64,000 nt of DNA from UBA6183 sp046314755 (GTDB taxonomy: Bacteria; Bacteroidota; Bacteroidia; UKL13-3), in NCBI GenBank assembly GCA_046314755.1, contig JBKDBG010000002.1:1-64000 (forward strand), read 5' to 3'. The first letter of the stretch is position 1; each line of letters starts with the position of its first letter. Shown here piece after piece: positions 9,051-17,846 of this stretch. A program made the translations under genes and the position numbers. The notes under the pieces were generated by a model that ran no database searches, was not told the origin of the DNA, and saw nothing but the letters and a program-made list of their open reading frames with translations.

Positions 9051-9626
9051 ATGTTAAACATTGTATTATTCGGCCCTCCTGGCGCTGGTAAAGGAACCCA
9101 ATCTGCCAAATTAATTGACAGTTATAACTTGGTTCATTTATCAACTGGAGATATTTTTCGTGCAAACATTAAAAACAGTACAGAGTTGGGTACTTTGGCT
9201 AAAAGTTACATTGATCAAGGACAATTGGTTCCTGATGAAGTAACAATTGGCATGCTTTCACAGGAAGTGAATAAAAATCCTCAAGCTAATGGTTTTATAT
9301 TCGATGGTTTCCCAAGAACTCAAGCCCAAGCCAAGGCATTGGATAATTTATTGAAAGAAAAAGGCACAAGTATATCCATTATGTTAGCTTTAGAAGTTGA
9401 GGAGGAAGAGTTAAAGCGCAGATTGTTATTGCGCGGAAAAGACAGTGGCCGCGCAGATGATCAGGATCCGAATGTGATTCAAAAAAGAATTGATGTGTAC
9501 AATGCTGAAACCATGCCTGTAAAAGATTTTTATACTGCACAGGGTAAGTATAAAGGCATTGATGGAATTGGAGAAATAGAAGAGATTTTTGGTGCCTTAT
9601 GTAAGGCAATTGACGAGGTGAAATAA
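9051..9626 (+). CDS. adk: Adenylate kinase (short-LID form)
   Basis: The 191-residue protein has the P-loop GPPGAGKGTQ at residues 8-17, LSTGDIFRA, GFIFDGFPRTQAQA near 78 and LLLRGKDSGRADDQD. It converts ATP and AMP to two ADP. It is about 25 residues shorter than the classical 214-residue bacterial form because the LID domain is reduced to a short loop with no zinc-binding cysteines, the usual state in Bacteroidota. obgE follows after seven bases. Confidence 0.96.
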   Translation: MLNIVLFGPPGAGKGTQSAKLIDSYNLVHLSTGDIFRANIKNSTELGTLAKSYIDQGQLVPDEVTIGMLSQEVNKNPQANGFIFDGFPRTQAQAKALDNLLKEKGTSISIMLALEVEEEELKRRLLLRGKDSGRADDQDPNVIQKRIDVYNAETMPVKDFYTAQGKYKGIDGIGEIEEIFGALCKAIDEVK

Positions 9627-9633
9627 TAGTTTA

Positions 9634-10638
9634 ATGGCAGAGTCGAATTTTGTTGATTATGTGAAAATATGCTGCCGTTCAGGTAAGGGCGGGGATGGAT
9701 GTATGCATTTGCATAGAGATAAAAAAACCGCTAAGGGCGGGCCTGATGGCGGTGATGGTGGAAGAGGCGGGCATATCATTGTTCGTGGGAGCACACAACA
9801 ATGGACTCTACTTCATTTAAAATACCGTAAACATATCATTGCCGAGCCCGGAGGAAATGGACAAGGTGCCATGAAAAAAGGTAAAGACGGTAAGGATGAA
9901 ATTCTAGAAGTTCCATTAGGAACAGTTGCTAAAGATGCAGAAACGGGAGAGGTGGTTTTTGAAATTACACACGAAGGCCAAGAGGAAATTTTAGTAAAAG
10001 GCGGAAGAGGCGGGTTAGGCAATGCGCATTTTAAGTCGAGCACAAACCAAACACCACGTTATGCTATTCCGGGTGAGGTTGGAAAAGAAGAATGGAAAGT
10101 TTTGGAGCTTAAAGTTTTGGCTGATGTTGGTTTGGTAGGTTTCCCTAATGCAGGTAAATCAACTTTATTAAGCGTGTTATCTGCAGCAAAGCCTGAAGTT
10201 GCCGATTATCCGTTTACTACGCTTGTGCCTAACCTAGGCATTGTAGAGTATAGAGATTACAAGAGTTTTGTAATGGCTGATATCCCGGGAATTATTGAAG
10301 GAGCCCATGAAGGCAAAGGTTTAGGTTTGCGATTTTTACGACATATTGAGCGCAATGCCACCTTATTGTTTTTAATACCGGCCGATAGCAAGGATATTAT
10401 CGCTGAATACAAGATATTATTAAACGAACTCAAAAATTACAACCAAGAATTGTTGGAAAAGCAACGTTTGTTGGTGATTTCAAAATCTGATTTGTTAGAT
10501 GATGAACTGAAAGCTGAGATAGAAAGTGTAATTAAGAAAGCATATCCTAAATTACCGTTTTTATTTATCAGTTCAGCTTTACAATACAACCTTCAAAAGT
10601 TAAAGGATGTACTCTGGCAAATGATTAATGAAGCTTAA
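9634..10638 (+). CDS. obgE: GTPase ObgE/CgtA
   Basis: 334 residues. The glycine-rich Obg domain (residues 1-158) contains GKGGDGCMHLHRDK and GGDGGRGG; the G domain follows with GFPNAGKST (G1), PFTTLVPNLG (G2), DIPGIIEGAHEGKGLG (G3) and SKSD (G4). Obg binds the 50S subunit and links ribosome assembly with the stringent response. There is no C-terminal extension beyond the G domain. A 9-bp inverted repeat (10631-10650, AAGCTTAAT/ATTAAGCTT) covers its stop codon and that of the convergent gene. Confidence 0.96.
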   Translation: MAESNFVDYVKICCRSGKGGDGCMHLHRDKKTAKGGPDGGDGGRGGHIIVRGSTQQWTLLHLKYRKHIIAEPGGNGQGAMKKGKDGKDEILEVPLGTVAKDAETGEVVFEITHEGQEEILVKGGRGGLGNAHFKSSTNQTPRYAIPGEVGKEEWKVLELKVLADVGLVGFPNAGKSTLLSVLSAAKPEVADYPFTTLVPNLGIVEYRDYKSFVMADIPGIIEGAHEGKGLGLRFLRHIERNATLLFLIPADSKDIIAEYKILLNELKNYNQELLEKQRLLVISKSDLLDDELKAEIESVIKKAYPKLPFLFISSALQYNLQKLKDVLWQMINEA

Positions 10639-10642
10639 TTTA

Positions 10643-11935
10643 TTAAGCTTTAAACGGCTTTAACTCAAATACGGTAATTTCAGGAAGAATACCTACTCTG
10701 CCCGGATATCCTAAAAATCCGAAGCCTCGGTTCACGTACAAACGCGTTTTATTTACTTCATATAAACCTGCCCAATGCGGATAAATGAATTGAGCAGGAC
10801 TCCACTTAAAATTACCTATTTCAATACCGAATTGCATACCGTGTGTATGACCGCTAAATGTGACATCGATATGCTGATGGTGTTTTTTGCTGATGATGTC
10901 GTCAAAATGGCTCGGGTCGTGTGATAGTAATAAATTAACAGCCGTATCAGGTTTGTGATACAAGGCTTTATCCACATCTCCAAATTTTTGAAAACGGCCT
11001 TTATTCCCCCAATTCTCTACACCTATAATACTAATTCTTTGGCCACCCTTATCTACGGTAACATGTTCGTTTTGCAGCAAATTCCAGCCCATTTCTTCAT
11101 GTAATTTTATTAAACGAGTAAGATTGGCCTGTTTCGCTTCCTTAGTGTCCCATTTAATATAATCACCATAATCATGATTACCTAAGGTACTAAAAATACC
11201 CATTGGCGTTTGTAATGATCTGAATAAGTCAGCATACCTAAACGCTTCTTTGGTTTCATTATTCACTAAATCACCGGTAAAAAAAATCATATCAGGTTTT
11301 TCTTGCTTAACCATTTCAATTCCAATTTTTACGGCATCTTCATCTAATAAACTCCCGGTATGGATGTCACTCAGTTGAATTATTTTTAATCCGTTAAAAT
11401 TTGGAGGTAAGTTTTTTAAATACAAGGGAACTCGATGAATTTGGTAATCATAACCACCTTTAAAAACACCTTTTGATAGCATAATTAATGGGATACCTGC
11501 AGTGATGGTTCCGGCTTTGGCTAAAAACTCACTTCTGGTGATGGTTTTTTTATCGGTTGTGTTGTTCGGAGCATTTTCTTGTTTATTCACTTCAACAGGA
11601 ACCACTTTTTTATTAAACAGAAATTGGTAGACAAGCAGAAGGCTTCTTCTGATATCATCGAAAAATACAAAAATACAGAGTAAAAACTTACTGAGGTAAA
11701 TGATAAAGATACTTGATGAAACATATACCTTGAAGGCTGTATTGGTTTCCAACGTTAGGAATAGGTAGCCTGAAACAAACAAGGTTGCAAGAACAACATG
11801 GGAGAACCACCAAATCATTCTAATTTTTTTAGTGTAGCTTTTTGTGATGGTTTTTACAGCTTGCCATGAATAGATATCTGTTAATATCATGAAGGTTAAA
11901 ACCGACATGATCATTTTTATTTTAAACTCCTGCAT
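10643..11935 (-). CDS. Membrane-anchored metallophosphoesterase
   Basis: 430 residues. The first 110 residues hold about three transmembrane helices, then a linker with an internal hydrophobic segment (TRSEFLAKAGTITAGIPLIM, resembling a vestigial Tat-type signal). The calcineurin-like catalytic domain follows with all metal-binding blocks: DIHTGS, GDLVNN, GNHDYGDY, LSHDP and SGHTHGMQFG. It resembles YkuE/YaeI-type phosphodiesterases that act at the membrane, with lipid-linked phosphates (for example UDP-diacylglucosamine-like substrates) as one possible substrate class; the true substrate cannot be read from the sequence. Divergent from ispE. Confidence 0.85.
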   Translation of the reverse strand: MQEFKIKMIMSVLTFMILTDIYSWQAVKTITKSYTKKIRMIWWFSHVVLATLFVSGYLFLTLETNTAFKVYVSSSIFIIYLSKFLLCIFVFFDDIRRSLLLVYQFLFNKKVVPVEVNKQENAPNNTTDKKTITRSEFLAKAGTITAGIPLIMLSKGVFKGGYDYQIHRVPLYLKNLPPNFNGLKIIQLSDIHTGSLLDEDAVKIGIEMVKQEKPDMIFFTGDLVNNETKEAFRYADLFRSLQTPMGIFSTLGNHDYGDYIKWDTKEAKQANLTRLIKLHEEMGWNLLQNEHVTVDKGGQRISIIGVENWGNKGRFQKFGDVDKALYHKPDTAVNLLLSHDPSHFDDIISKKHHQHIDVTFSGHTHGMQFGIEIGNFKWSPAQFIYPHWAGLYEVNKTRLYVNRGFGFLGYPGRVGILPEITVFELKPFKA

Positions 11936-11979
11936 TTTTTCGATTTATTGTGCAATTTGCGAATGTAATTTCAATACAA

Positions 11980-12813
11980 ATGATAAGTTATCCCAACGCC
12001 AAAATTAATATTGGTTTACATATAATTAATAAACGTGAAGATGGTTTTCATAATATAGAAACCGTTTTTTATCCGATTGGTTTTGTGGATGTATTAGAAT
12101 GTAAAGTGAACAAATATGGTGCCCCTTCGCAAAAGTGTGCATTAATTGCAGGTGGAATTAAAGTTTCTGGCGATTTGGCCGATAATTTAGTGGTTAGAGC
12201 CTATGAAAGTTTAAACCAACAATTTGATTTACCGCCCGTGGTTATTTATTTAGAAAAACGAATACCAACCGGTGCCGGATTAGGTGGCGGAAGCAGTGAT
12301 GCTGCCTATACGCTAAAAGGTTTAAACGATTTATTTGCCTTGAAACTAAGCAATAAAATATTGATGCAACATGCGGCTAAGTTGGGCAGTGATTGCACTT
12401 TTTTTATTGAAAACAAACCTGCTTATTTATTCGGAAAAGGACATGAATTGCAACCAATCGATATGAACTTGGGTGGTTATTATTTTATGCTGTTTAAACC
12501 TGAATTTCATTCGAACACAGCTTTGGCTTATAAACATGCAACACCAAGAGGCCAATTAATAGAGAAGGAAAGTGTCAAGCATTGGATAACCAAGCCGATT
12601 GAAACATGGAAAGCACATTTATTCAACGATTTTGAATCTTCTGTTTTTAGTGTGAATAAAGATGGGGCGCAAATAAAAGATTGGTTATATAAACAAGGCG
12701 CAGTATATGCGGCAATGAGTGGCAGTGGTTCGTCTATTTTTGGGTTATTTCAAGATAAACCTAAACTAAAAGGCGGCATGCAAAAATACCTGGTGCACGA
12801 ACAGTATTTGTAA
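11980..12813 (+). CDS. ispE: 4-diphosphocytidyl-2-C-methyl-D-erythritol kinase
   Basis: The start was set at the ATG at 11980 (MISYPNAKINIGLHI), because AKINIGL is the normal beginning of IspE; a GTG at 11950 would add ten unrelated residues. The 277-residue GHMP kinase contains PTGAGLGGGSSDAA (ATP-binding loop, near residue 95), GSDCTFFI and AAMSGSGSSIFG (third motif). It phosphorylates CDP-methylerythritol in the MEP isoprenoid pathway, so this organism uses MEP rather than mevalonate for at least this step. Confidence 0.93.
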   Translation: MISYPNAKINIGLHIINKREDGFHNIETVFYPIGFVDVLECKVNKYGAPSQKCALIAGGIKVSGDLADNLVVRAYESLNQQFDLPPVVIYLEKRIPTGAGLGGGSSDAAYTLKGLNDLFALKLSNKILMQHAAKLGSDCTFFIENKPAYLFGKGHELQPIDMNLGGYYFMLFKPEFHSNTALAYKHATPRGQLIEKESVKHWITKPIETWKAHLFNDFESSVFSVNKDGAQIKDWLYKQGAVYAAMSGSGSSIFGLFQDKPKLKGGMQKYLVHEQYL

Positions 12814-12815
12814 AT

Positions 12816-12852
12816 AAAAAAGTCCCGTGCTTAATGGCAACGGGACTTTTTT
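12816..12852. terminator. Bidirectional terminator, ispE / T9SS cargo gene
   Basis: The GTCCCGT/ACGGGAC stem is flanked by A-runs on the left and T-runs on the right, so it can stop transcription from both convergent genes. Confidence 0.85.
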
Positions 12853-12871
12853 ATGAATGTGTTCTAAGTAT

Positions 12872-13981
12872 TTATTTTGTGATGCTCATTTTTAAAAGTG
12901 TACTGTTATTTCCACCTATAATGGCAACATGATAAATCCCTGTTGTTAATTCTTGCGTATTAATGTTGAATTGATTTTCACCAGCATTCGCCTCCAAAGT
13001 TTCAGTGCGAATTAATCGGCCTTGAATATCATAAATTTTAATGCTGTAATTTTCCTTTGCAGCTGCCACAAACCACAAATTGGTTTGATGATTTGCCGGG
13101 TTAGGATACAACTGTGGTTTGGCATTGATAATATCTTTAGCAAGTAATCCTGTATTAACAGGACGAGGTATTTGATAGCGGAACTCTTCCAATGTGGTGG
13201 TTTGGTCGGTTACCATTGAAGCATCAGCTAAAAAGTATTTGCTGTTTTGTCCTACCCAAAGGTAACTGGTTTCAACTTGGTTGGCAGGAATAGGAATAGG
13301 TAAGCTTGAGGTTGGAATCGGAACCCAAATTCCTAACAAATTGCTCTTACCCTCAAAACGAAATTGTCTTGTAATTACGTTTTTAATGCGCAACGAATTG
13401 TAATCGGCAGTTGGTGTTTTTAACACTCCCCAACCATCGCAAGTGTTGGCCATTTTAACGGTAATGGTAATTCGAACTGAATCGGCAATAGTACCTAAGC
13501 CTATTGCATCAGCCGGTATAACCGTGCGGGTTGTATTGCTATCGCGGGTTACGTTTTGATAATTTAAAGGGAAACTGAGTGTTTTGAGTGTGAAAAATGG
13601 ATCTCCACCAAAAATCGGAGCAGCCGGATTTGGCACAATTGTAAAAAATCCTCTTTCATTCACGTTTAAAAAACTAATATTTTGTGCTATTCCATCAATT
13701 AACACGTGTGTAATGTCAGCCGGAGCAGGAATAGGTGAAGCTGAGGGGTCAAGAAAGTTGGTTAATCTAACTTCATTCTTTTTCGCTGCTGTAAAATCCC
13801 AAGTTTTATTTGCACCTCCCGTACTTGATAAGTTGCTGGCTACGTTATTGGTGTCGTATGCATAAAATATACTGTCACCCGGCAAAGCCAAATCAGATTG
13901 GCCAACGGTAATTTGAGCTTGAGCTTTATTGAAACCTGCAGTTATTATCGCTGCAAGAATCAAGTTTTTAATTGCTTTCAT
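12872..13981 (-). CDS. Secreted protein with T9SS type A sorting domain
   Basis: The 369-residue protein has a signal peptide (about MKAIKNLILAAIITAGFNKA, cleavage near AQA-Q) and a C-terminal T9SS type A sorting domain: LYPNPANHQTNLWF near residue 290, YSIKIYDIQGRLIRTETL near 315, and the final GIYHVAIIGG...LKMSITK. The middle (about 25-280) is beta-rich with no enzyme motif that I recognise. It is presumably exported through the gldKLMN-linked translocon and either released or anchored to A-LPS or an equivalent at the cell surface. Confidence 0.85.
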   Translation of the reverse strand: MKAIKNLILAAIITAGFNKAQAQITVGQSDLALPGDSIFYAYDTNNVASNLSSTGGANKTWDFTAAKKNEVRLTNFLDPSASPIPAPADITHVLIDGIAQNISFLNVNERGFFTIVPNPAAPIFGGDPFFTLKTLSFPLNYQNVTRDSNTTRTVIPADAIGLGTIADSVRITITVKMANTCDGWGVLKTPTADYNSLRIKNVITRQFRFEGKSNLLGIWVPIPTSSLPIPIPANQVETSYLWVGQNSKYFLADASMVTDQTTTLEEFRYQIPRPVNTGLLAKDIINAKPQLYPNPANHQTNLWFVAAAKENYSIKIYDIQGRLIRTETLEANAGENQFNINTQELTTGIYHVAIIGGNNSTLLKMSITK

Positions 13982-14039
13982 ACTAGTTGTGTTTTAATCA
14001 AATGTACTAAAGTTTTATTTACTGCTGTATTAAAAAGTA

Positions 14040-14687
14040 TTAAGCACTTTTTTTGAGCTTGTGCTTAATCACTTCAAACACAATTGGTAGTAATGAAATG
14101 CCAATAATCGCAAATACAACAAGTTCAAAGTTCTCTTTCACCCACGGGTGGCTGCCAAATAAAAATCCGGCCATAGTTAGTAAGGTTACCCAAATAATGG
14201 CCCCTGCAATGCAGTAGGTAATATATTTTTTATAAGTCATTGAACCAACACCGGCTACAAATGGAGCGAAGGTTCTTACGATTGGAACAAAGCGGGCTAG
14301 TACAATGGTTCGTGCCCCGTGTTTTTCGTAAAAGGCATGTGTTTTGTCTAAATAATCTTTACGTATGGTAAACACACCAAACAGCTTGGCTCCTTCACCT
14401 TTTTTTGCCAAATATCTTCCAATAAAATAATTTGTGTTGTCGCCTATTAGTGCCGCAGCGATGAGTAATAGCATAATAAAAACCACATTTAAATGATTGG
14501 CTTCATTTGCAGCGAGGGCACCTGCCGCAAACAACAAAGAATCTCCCGGTAAAAATGGAGTCACCACTAATCCTGTTTCAGCAAAAACAATGAGAAACAG
14601 TAACAAGTAAACCAAGGCCCCATAGTCTTGAACAAATGCCTGTAAATGATCATTAATGTGTAATACAAAATCGATAATTTCTTTCAT
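14040..14687 (-). CDS. DedA family membrane protein
   Basis: The start was chosen at MKEIIDFVLHINDHL (215 residues); a start seven codons earlier is possible. The protein has DedA (SNARE-associated) landmarks: FAETGLVVTPFLPGDSLLF near residue 45, a GDNTNYFIGRYL segment near 90, and ARFVPIVRTFAPFVAGVGSM near 140, in which the Arg residues are conserved. About five hydrophobic segments are visible. DedA proteins are inner-membrane proteins tied to lipid flipping (undecaprenyl phosphate or phosphatidylethanolamine) and to membrane energy state. Not part of an obvious operon. Confidence 0.9.
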   Translation of the reverse strand: MKEIIDFVLHINDHLQAFVQDYGALVYLLLFLIVFAETGLVVTPFLPGDSLLFAAGALAANEANHLNVVFIMLLLIAAALIGDNTNYFIGRYLAKKGEGAKLFGVFTIRKDYLDKTHAFYEKHGARTIVLARFVPIVRTFAPFVAGVGSMTYKKYITYCIAGAIIWVTLLTMAGFLFGSHPWVKENFELVVFAIIGISLLPIVFEVIKHKLKKSA

Positions 14688-14733
14688 AAGTTTAGTAGAT
14701 TGGTGCAATGTTACACATTATTCATAACTTTGT

Positions 14734-14859
14734 ATGGTGCGAAATAAAATTATTCCATTGTTCATGATATTGGTAGCCGCAATCATTTTGGTTACCACTG
14801 TTTCATCATGCTCTTCACACCGACCAAGAGCTAAAAAAGGATGTAACTGTCAGTTTTAA
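14734..14859 (+). CDS. 41-residue lipoprotein
   Basis: This small frame runs from the ATG at 14734 to TAA at 14857-14859. It encodes a basic N terminus (MVRNKIIP), a hydrophobic stretch (about residues 8-23) and the lipobox-like TVSSC with Cys26, followed by only 15 residues that are basic and carry two more Cys (KKGCNCQF). Its stop overlaps the start of the next gene by one base (TAATG), so the glycosyltransferase is probably translated by coupling. Very short lipoproteins with a C-x-C tail exist in Bacteroidota, but I cannot name a function. Confidence rests on the signal pattern and the coupling. Confidence 0.6.
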   Translation: MVRNKIIPLFMILVAAIILVTTVSSCSSHRPRAKKGCNCQF

Positions 14860-15671
14860 TGCAACAGCCTTTAATAAGTTTAATCACCGTTTGTTACAAT
14901 GCCGAGGCATTGATAGAAGCTACATTGCAAAGTGCCATCAACCAAACCTATAAAAATATTGAATTGGTAATTGTTGATGGAGGAAGCAGCGATAATACGG
15001 TAGCGATTGCTAAAAAATTTCAACCCTACATTGGCACATTAGTTTCTGAAAAGGATAAGGGTATTTATGATGCCATGAATAAGGGCATTGGTTATGCAAA
15101 AGGAGAATGGATTTACTTTTTAAATGCAGGTGATGCTTTTTATGATAACGATGTATTGATGAATATTTTTGGTAATTCTACTTTAACTAATATTGATTTT
15201 ATTTATGCCAAAATGCAAACCATCAATGAGCCTACTGGAATAAATTATGTGGCCGGTGAGCAAGTGAATTTAAAGTCGTTTTATTTTAAATATCCCATTT
15301 GTCATCAAACTACTTTTGTAAATAAACGTGCTTTTGATTACATGCCTTTATTTGATACAAGTTTGCGCATAATGGCAGATAACAATTGGCAAATGCGCTT
15401 TATGCGGTTTCATTCCGAAAAGGCTTTTTTTCTGAATAGAATAGTAGCCTTTTACGATATTCAAGGGGCATCTTATCATAAACGAATGAAAGGATACCGA
15501 GAGTTTTTATCCTACAGCTACAAATTTTTACCTATTGGGGTTTATTTAATCAATGTATTGCTATATCCAATCATTTGGTTTAAAGTGAAGTTTATACGCA
15601 CTTTTCAAAATACCACCTGGTTTAAAGCCTACAGAAACCTTAAGTTTAAAGGCCGAACGGCTAATGTTTAA
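14859..15671 (+). CDS. Family 2 glycosyltransferase (WcaA/WcaE-like)
   Basis: A 270-residue GT-A fold enzyme. SLITVCYNAEALIEATLQS opens the nucleotide-sugar domain, ELVIVDGGSSDNT gives the first acidic site near residue 37, and EKDKGIYDAMNKG...GEWIYFLNAGD near 70-95 is the second donor-binding segment typical of colanic-acid-type GT2 enzymes. The C terminus has a hydrophobic stretch (GVYLINVLLYPIIWF) that may associate with the membrane. No polysaccharide cluster surrounds it; its partner appears to be the tiny lipoprotein gene upstream. Confidence 0.85.
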   Translation: MQQPLISLITVCYNAEALIEATLQSAINQTYKNIELVIVDGGSSDNTVAIAKKFQPYIGTLVSEKDKGIYDAMNKGIGYAKGEWIYFLNAGDAFYDNDVLMNIFGNSTLTNIDFIYAKMQTINEPTGINYVAGEQVNLKSFYFKYPICHQTTFVNKRAFDYMPLFDTSLRIMADNNWQMRFMRFHSEKAFFLNRIVAFYDIQGASYHKRMKGYREFLSYSYKFLPIGVYLINVLLYPIIWFKVKFIRTFQNTTWFKAYRNLKFKGRTANV

Positions 15672-15728
15672 AAGTTGTATATTACTACCCGTTGAGTAAA
15701 TTTATTTTGGTGCCACAATTTTAATATC

Positions 15729-16265
15729 ATGATATTATCAGATAAACGAATTTTAGAAGAAATAGAAAAGGGAAATATTTTAATTGAGCCTTTTAAGCGC
15801 GAGTGTTTAGGAACCAATTCATACGATGTGCATTTGGGCCGCTATCTTGCTACATACAAAGACAGGGTATTGGATGCAAAAGAGCATAATAAAATTGAAA
15901 TTTTTGAAATACCGCAAGATGGTTTTGTGCTTCAGCCGAATACGCTATATTTGGGAGTAACTGCTGAATATACGGAAACACATGCGCACGTTCCTTTTTT
16001 GGAAGGCAAAAGCAGCACGGGAAGACTGGGTATTGATATACATGCAACAGCCGGTAAAGGTGATGTGGGTTTTTGCAATACTTGGACTTTGGAAATTTCG
16101 TGTGCACAGCCGGTAAGAATTTATGCCGGAATGCCTATTGGCCAATTGATTTATTTTGTTGTTGAGGGTGATATTGAAACCATGTACAATACCAAGAAAA
16201 ATGCTAAATACAACAAGCGCGGAGTGAAGCCGGTTGAAAGTATGATGTGGAAGAACAAATTCTAA
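15729..16265 (+). CDS. dcd: dCTP deaminase
   Basis: The 178 residues are a normal Dcd length. The trimeric dUTPase-like fold is recognised from NSYDVHLG near residue 26, FLEGKSSTGRLGIDIHATAG near 95, GDVGFCNTWTLEISC near 117 and the end segment AGMPIGQLIYF. EGKSS.GR provides the phosphate contacts, and Glu in TLEIS is at the catalytic position. It makes dUTP (or dUMP if bifunctional) for thymidylate synthesis. The N-terminal DVHLG replaces the more usual S.D.RLG. Confidence 0.93.
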   Translation: MILSDKRILEEIEKGNILIEPFKRECLGTNSYDVHLGRYLATYKDRVLDAKEHNKIEIFEIPQDGFVLQPNTLYLGVTAEYTETHAHVPFLEGKSSTGRLGIDIHATAGKGDVGFCNTWTLEISCAQPVRIYAGMPIGQLIYFVVEGDIETMYNTKKNAKYNKRGVKPVESMMWKNKF

Positions 16266-16283
16266 ACAGATTGATATGAAAGC

Positions 16284-16320
16284 AATAAAGTCTCGATAAT
16301 AATCGGGACTTTATTGTTTT
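16284..16320. terminator. Bidirectional terminator after dcd
   Basis: AATAAAGTC and CGAT pair with ATCG and GACTTTATT with one internal mismatch, followed by TTGTTTTTTC. It overlaps the stop codon of the convergent gene at 16311. Confidence 0.7.
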
Positions 16321-16940
16321 TTCTTGGGTTGATTTGCGGAAGGTGAATACATTGACTTTTGTAAACAATCACAAAATACATTGTAATCGTACCAAGTGCC
16401 CGTTCTTTGGAAGTTTCCATTGTTATTAATCATCAACCCGTAGCTGCTGATAAGGCCGGTTTTTAAAAAATGAATGTGAAAAAAAACATTAGCTTGAGAG
16501 GTAGGTAAAATTAACTCTTGAAGGCATCCATTTCTTTGATAGAAAATCTTGGTGGTAGAATCACTTAAAATATTACTCCAAAACACACGTTCTTCATCTG
16601 ACATTTCAAGCGAAATAAAAGTGTTGTTGTGTTTTAATTTGATAATTTGCTGTCTGATGTGTTGCATGGAGTCGTATGCAACATACACATAGCCGATATC
16701 GTAAGTTTTTTTCGTATTGAATAAAACACCGTTTTTAAAATAACTTCTATCGCATAACCTATCCGGATTACCCAGTAAGGCCCAATTATCGGGTTGTTTG
16801 TAATACTCGGGTTTGGGAAAAGTACAAGAGTCGGTTTTTAATTTTACAATGTACTCCTCTTGATTAATAAAAACAGTATCAACTTGAGCAAAAATGTTCA
16901 AATAAAAACAGAGCAGGCAAGTAAAAAGAAGGTATTTCAC
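16311..16940 (-). CDS. Secreted protein of unknown function
   Basis: 209 residues with a signal peptide (MKYLLFTCLLCFYLNIFA, cleavage before QVDT). I recognise no family. The mature part is polar and aromatic, with scattered Cys (TDSCTF, DRLCDRSY, NGCLQE, VFCDCLQK) that could form disulfides in the periplasm, and a lysine-rich end (NQPKKKQ). There is no T9SS tail. The gene begins right where the flavin reductase-like gene ends, so it is probably the last member of the operon 18737 to 16311. Confidence 0.6.
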   Translation of the reverse strand: MKYLLFTCLLCFYLNIFAQVDTVFINQEEYIVKLKTDSCTFPKPEYYKQPDNWALLGNPDRLCDRSYFKNGVLFNTKKTYDIGYVYVAYDSMQHIRQQIIKLKHNNTFISLEMSDEERVFWSNILSDSTTKIFYQRNGCLQELILPTSQANVFFHIHFLKTGLISSYGLMINNNGNFQRTGTWYDYNVFCDCLQKSMYSPSANQPKKKQ

Positions 16941-17846
16941 TTATTCACTTAATAATATTTTCCATGCACCTTCAACATCTTTTTTTTCTAAGTGTTGATG
17001 AGCCAGTTTATGTAGTTCAGCTCTTAACGCTTCACCGTTAAAATTTTCATGCAAAGCGAGCAATTCTTTGTGCATTCGTTTGTAAACTTGTATGTCACTC
17101 TCATCCGGTAGATGTTCTGTGTTTCCTAATAATCCCAAATCATTTCCGCTTAAAAAATTACTAAATTTGATGTGTTCAGGCAAAGCATCAACACCCATAC
17201 CCAAAGTAGTTAGTGGTTTGGGAACCTCAAATAGGGCATCTCCACTTGCCCTTGCGTACCAATCGCCACCCAATCGTGCAACCAAATCAATTTTATGTTG
17301 ATCAATTTTACCAACTGCATTAATCACATTGGTGTTTACATGAAAAAGTAAGATTTCACATATCACCAAATTCCCGGCACCACCTTCATTACCCAATGGG
17401 ATAACTTGATTTACCTTACACTCTAATTGTACGGGTGATTCTTTTACACGTGGCGGTTTGATGAGGGCTGAAGCCTCTTCCGTAAAACCTGCTTTTACAA
17501 ATTCGTTTACGCCTTTTGCATACTCCGTACTCGCCAAACTGGTTTGTTGAACCATGTTATAACTTACCACATTGATACATACTTCAGGTACTTCCAAAAC
17601 ATTTTCAAGTGTATGTTTTGTAGTATTATCTCGAACCCTTCTGGCTGGCGAAAAAATTAAAATAGGAGGGTTGCTGCTAAAAATATTGAAGAAGCTGTAT
17701 GGACTTAAATTTACATTCCCTTCGGTATCAACCGTACTGGCAAAACAAATCGGACGAGGTGCAATGGCCCCTTGAAGTAAGCCTTGTAATTCGGCAGGTT
17801 TAATTTCTTTCGGGTTATAAGTACGAAAACTATTATTGTTCATCAT
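16941..17846 (-). CDS. Flavin reductase-like (FMN-binding) family protein
   Basis: The start is set at the ATG at 17846, which overlaps the ftsE stop by one base (TAATG); the longer frame to 17897 would run inside ftsE. The 301-residue protein has the split-barrel FMN-binding domain: APRPICFASTVDTEGNVNLS near residue 28, PYSFFNIFSSNPPILIFSP near 50, then VCINVVSY and a C-terminal helical extension of about 100 residues. Members reduce flavins with NAD(P)H or act on small oxidised substrates. Its linkage to ftsE looks like chance operon packing rather than a shared pathway. Confidence 0.82.
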   Translation of the reverse strand: MMNNNSFRTYNPKEIKPAELQGLLQGAIAPRPICFASTVDTEGNVNLSPYSFFNIFSSNPPILIFSPARRVRDNTTKHTLENVLEVPEVCINVVSYNMVQQTSLASTEYAKGVNEFVKAGFTEEASALIKPPRVKESPVQLECKVNQVIPLGNEGGAGNLVICEILLFHVNTNVINAVGKIDQHKIDLVARLGGDWYARASGDALFEVPKPLTTLGMGVDALPEHIKFSNFLSGNDLGLLGNTEHLPDESDIQVYKRMHKELLALHENFNGEALRAELHKLAHQHLEKKDVEGAWKILLSE

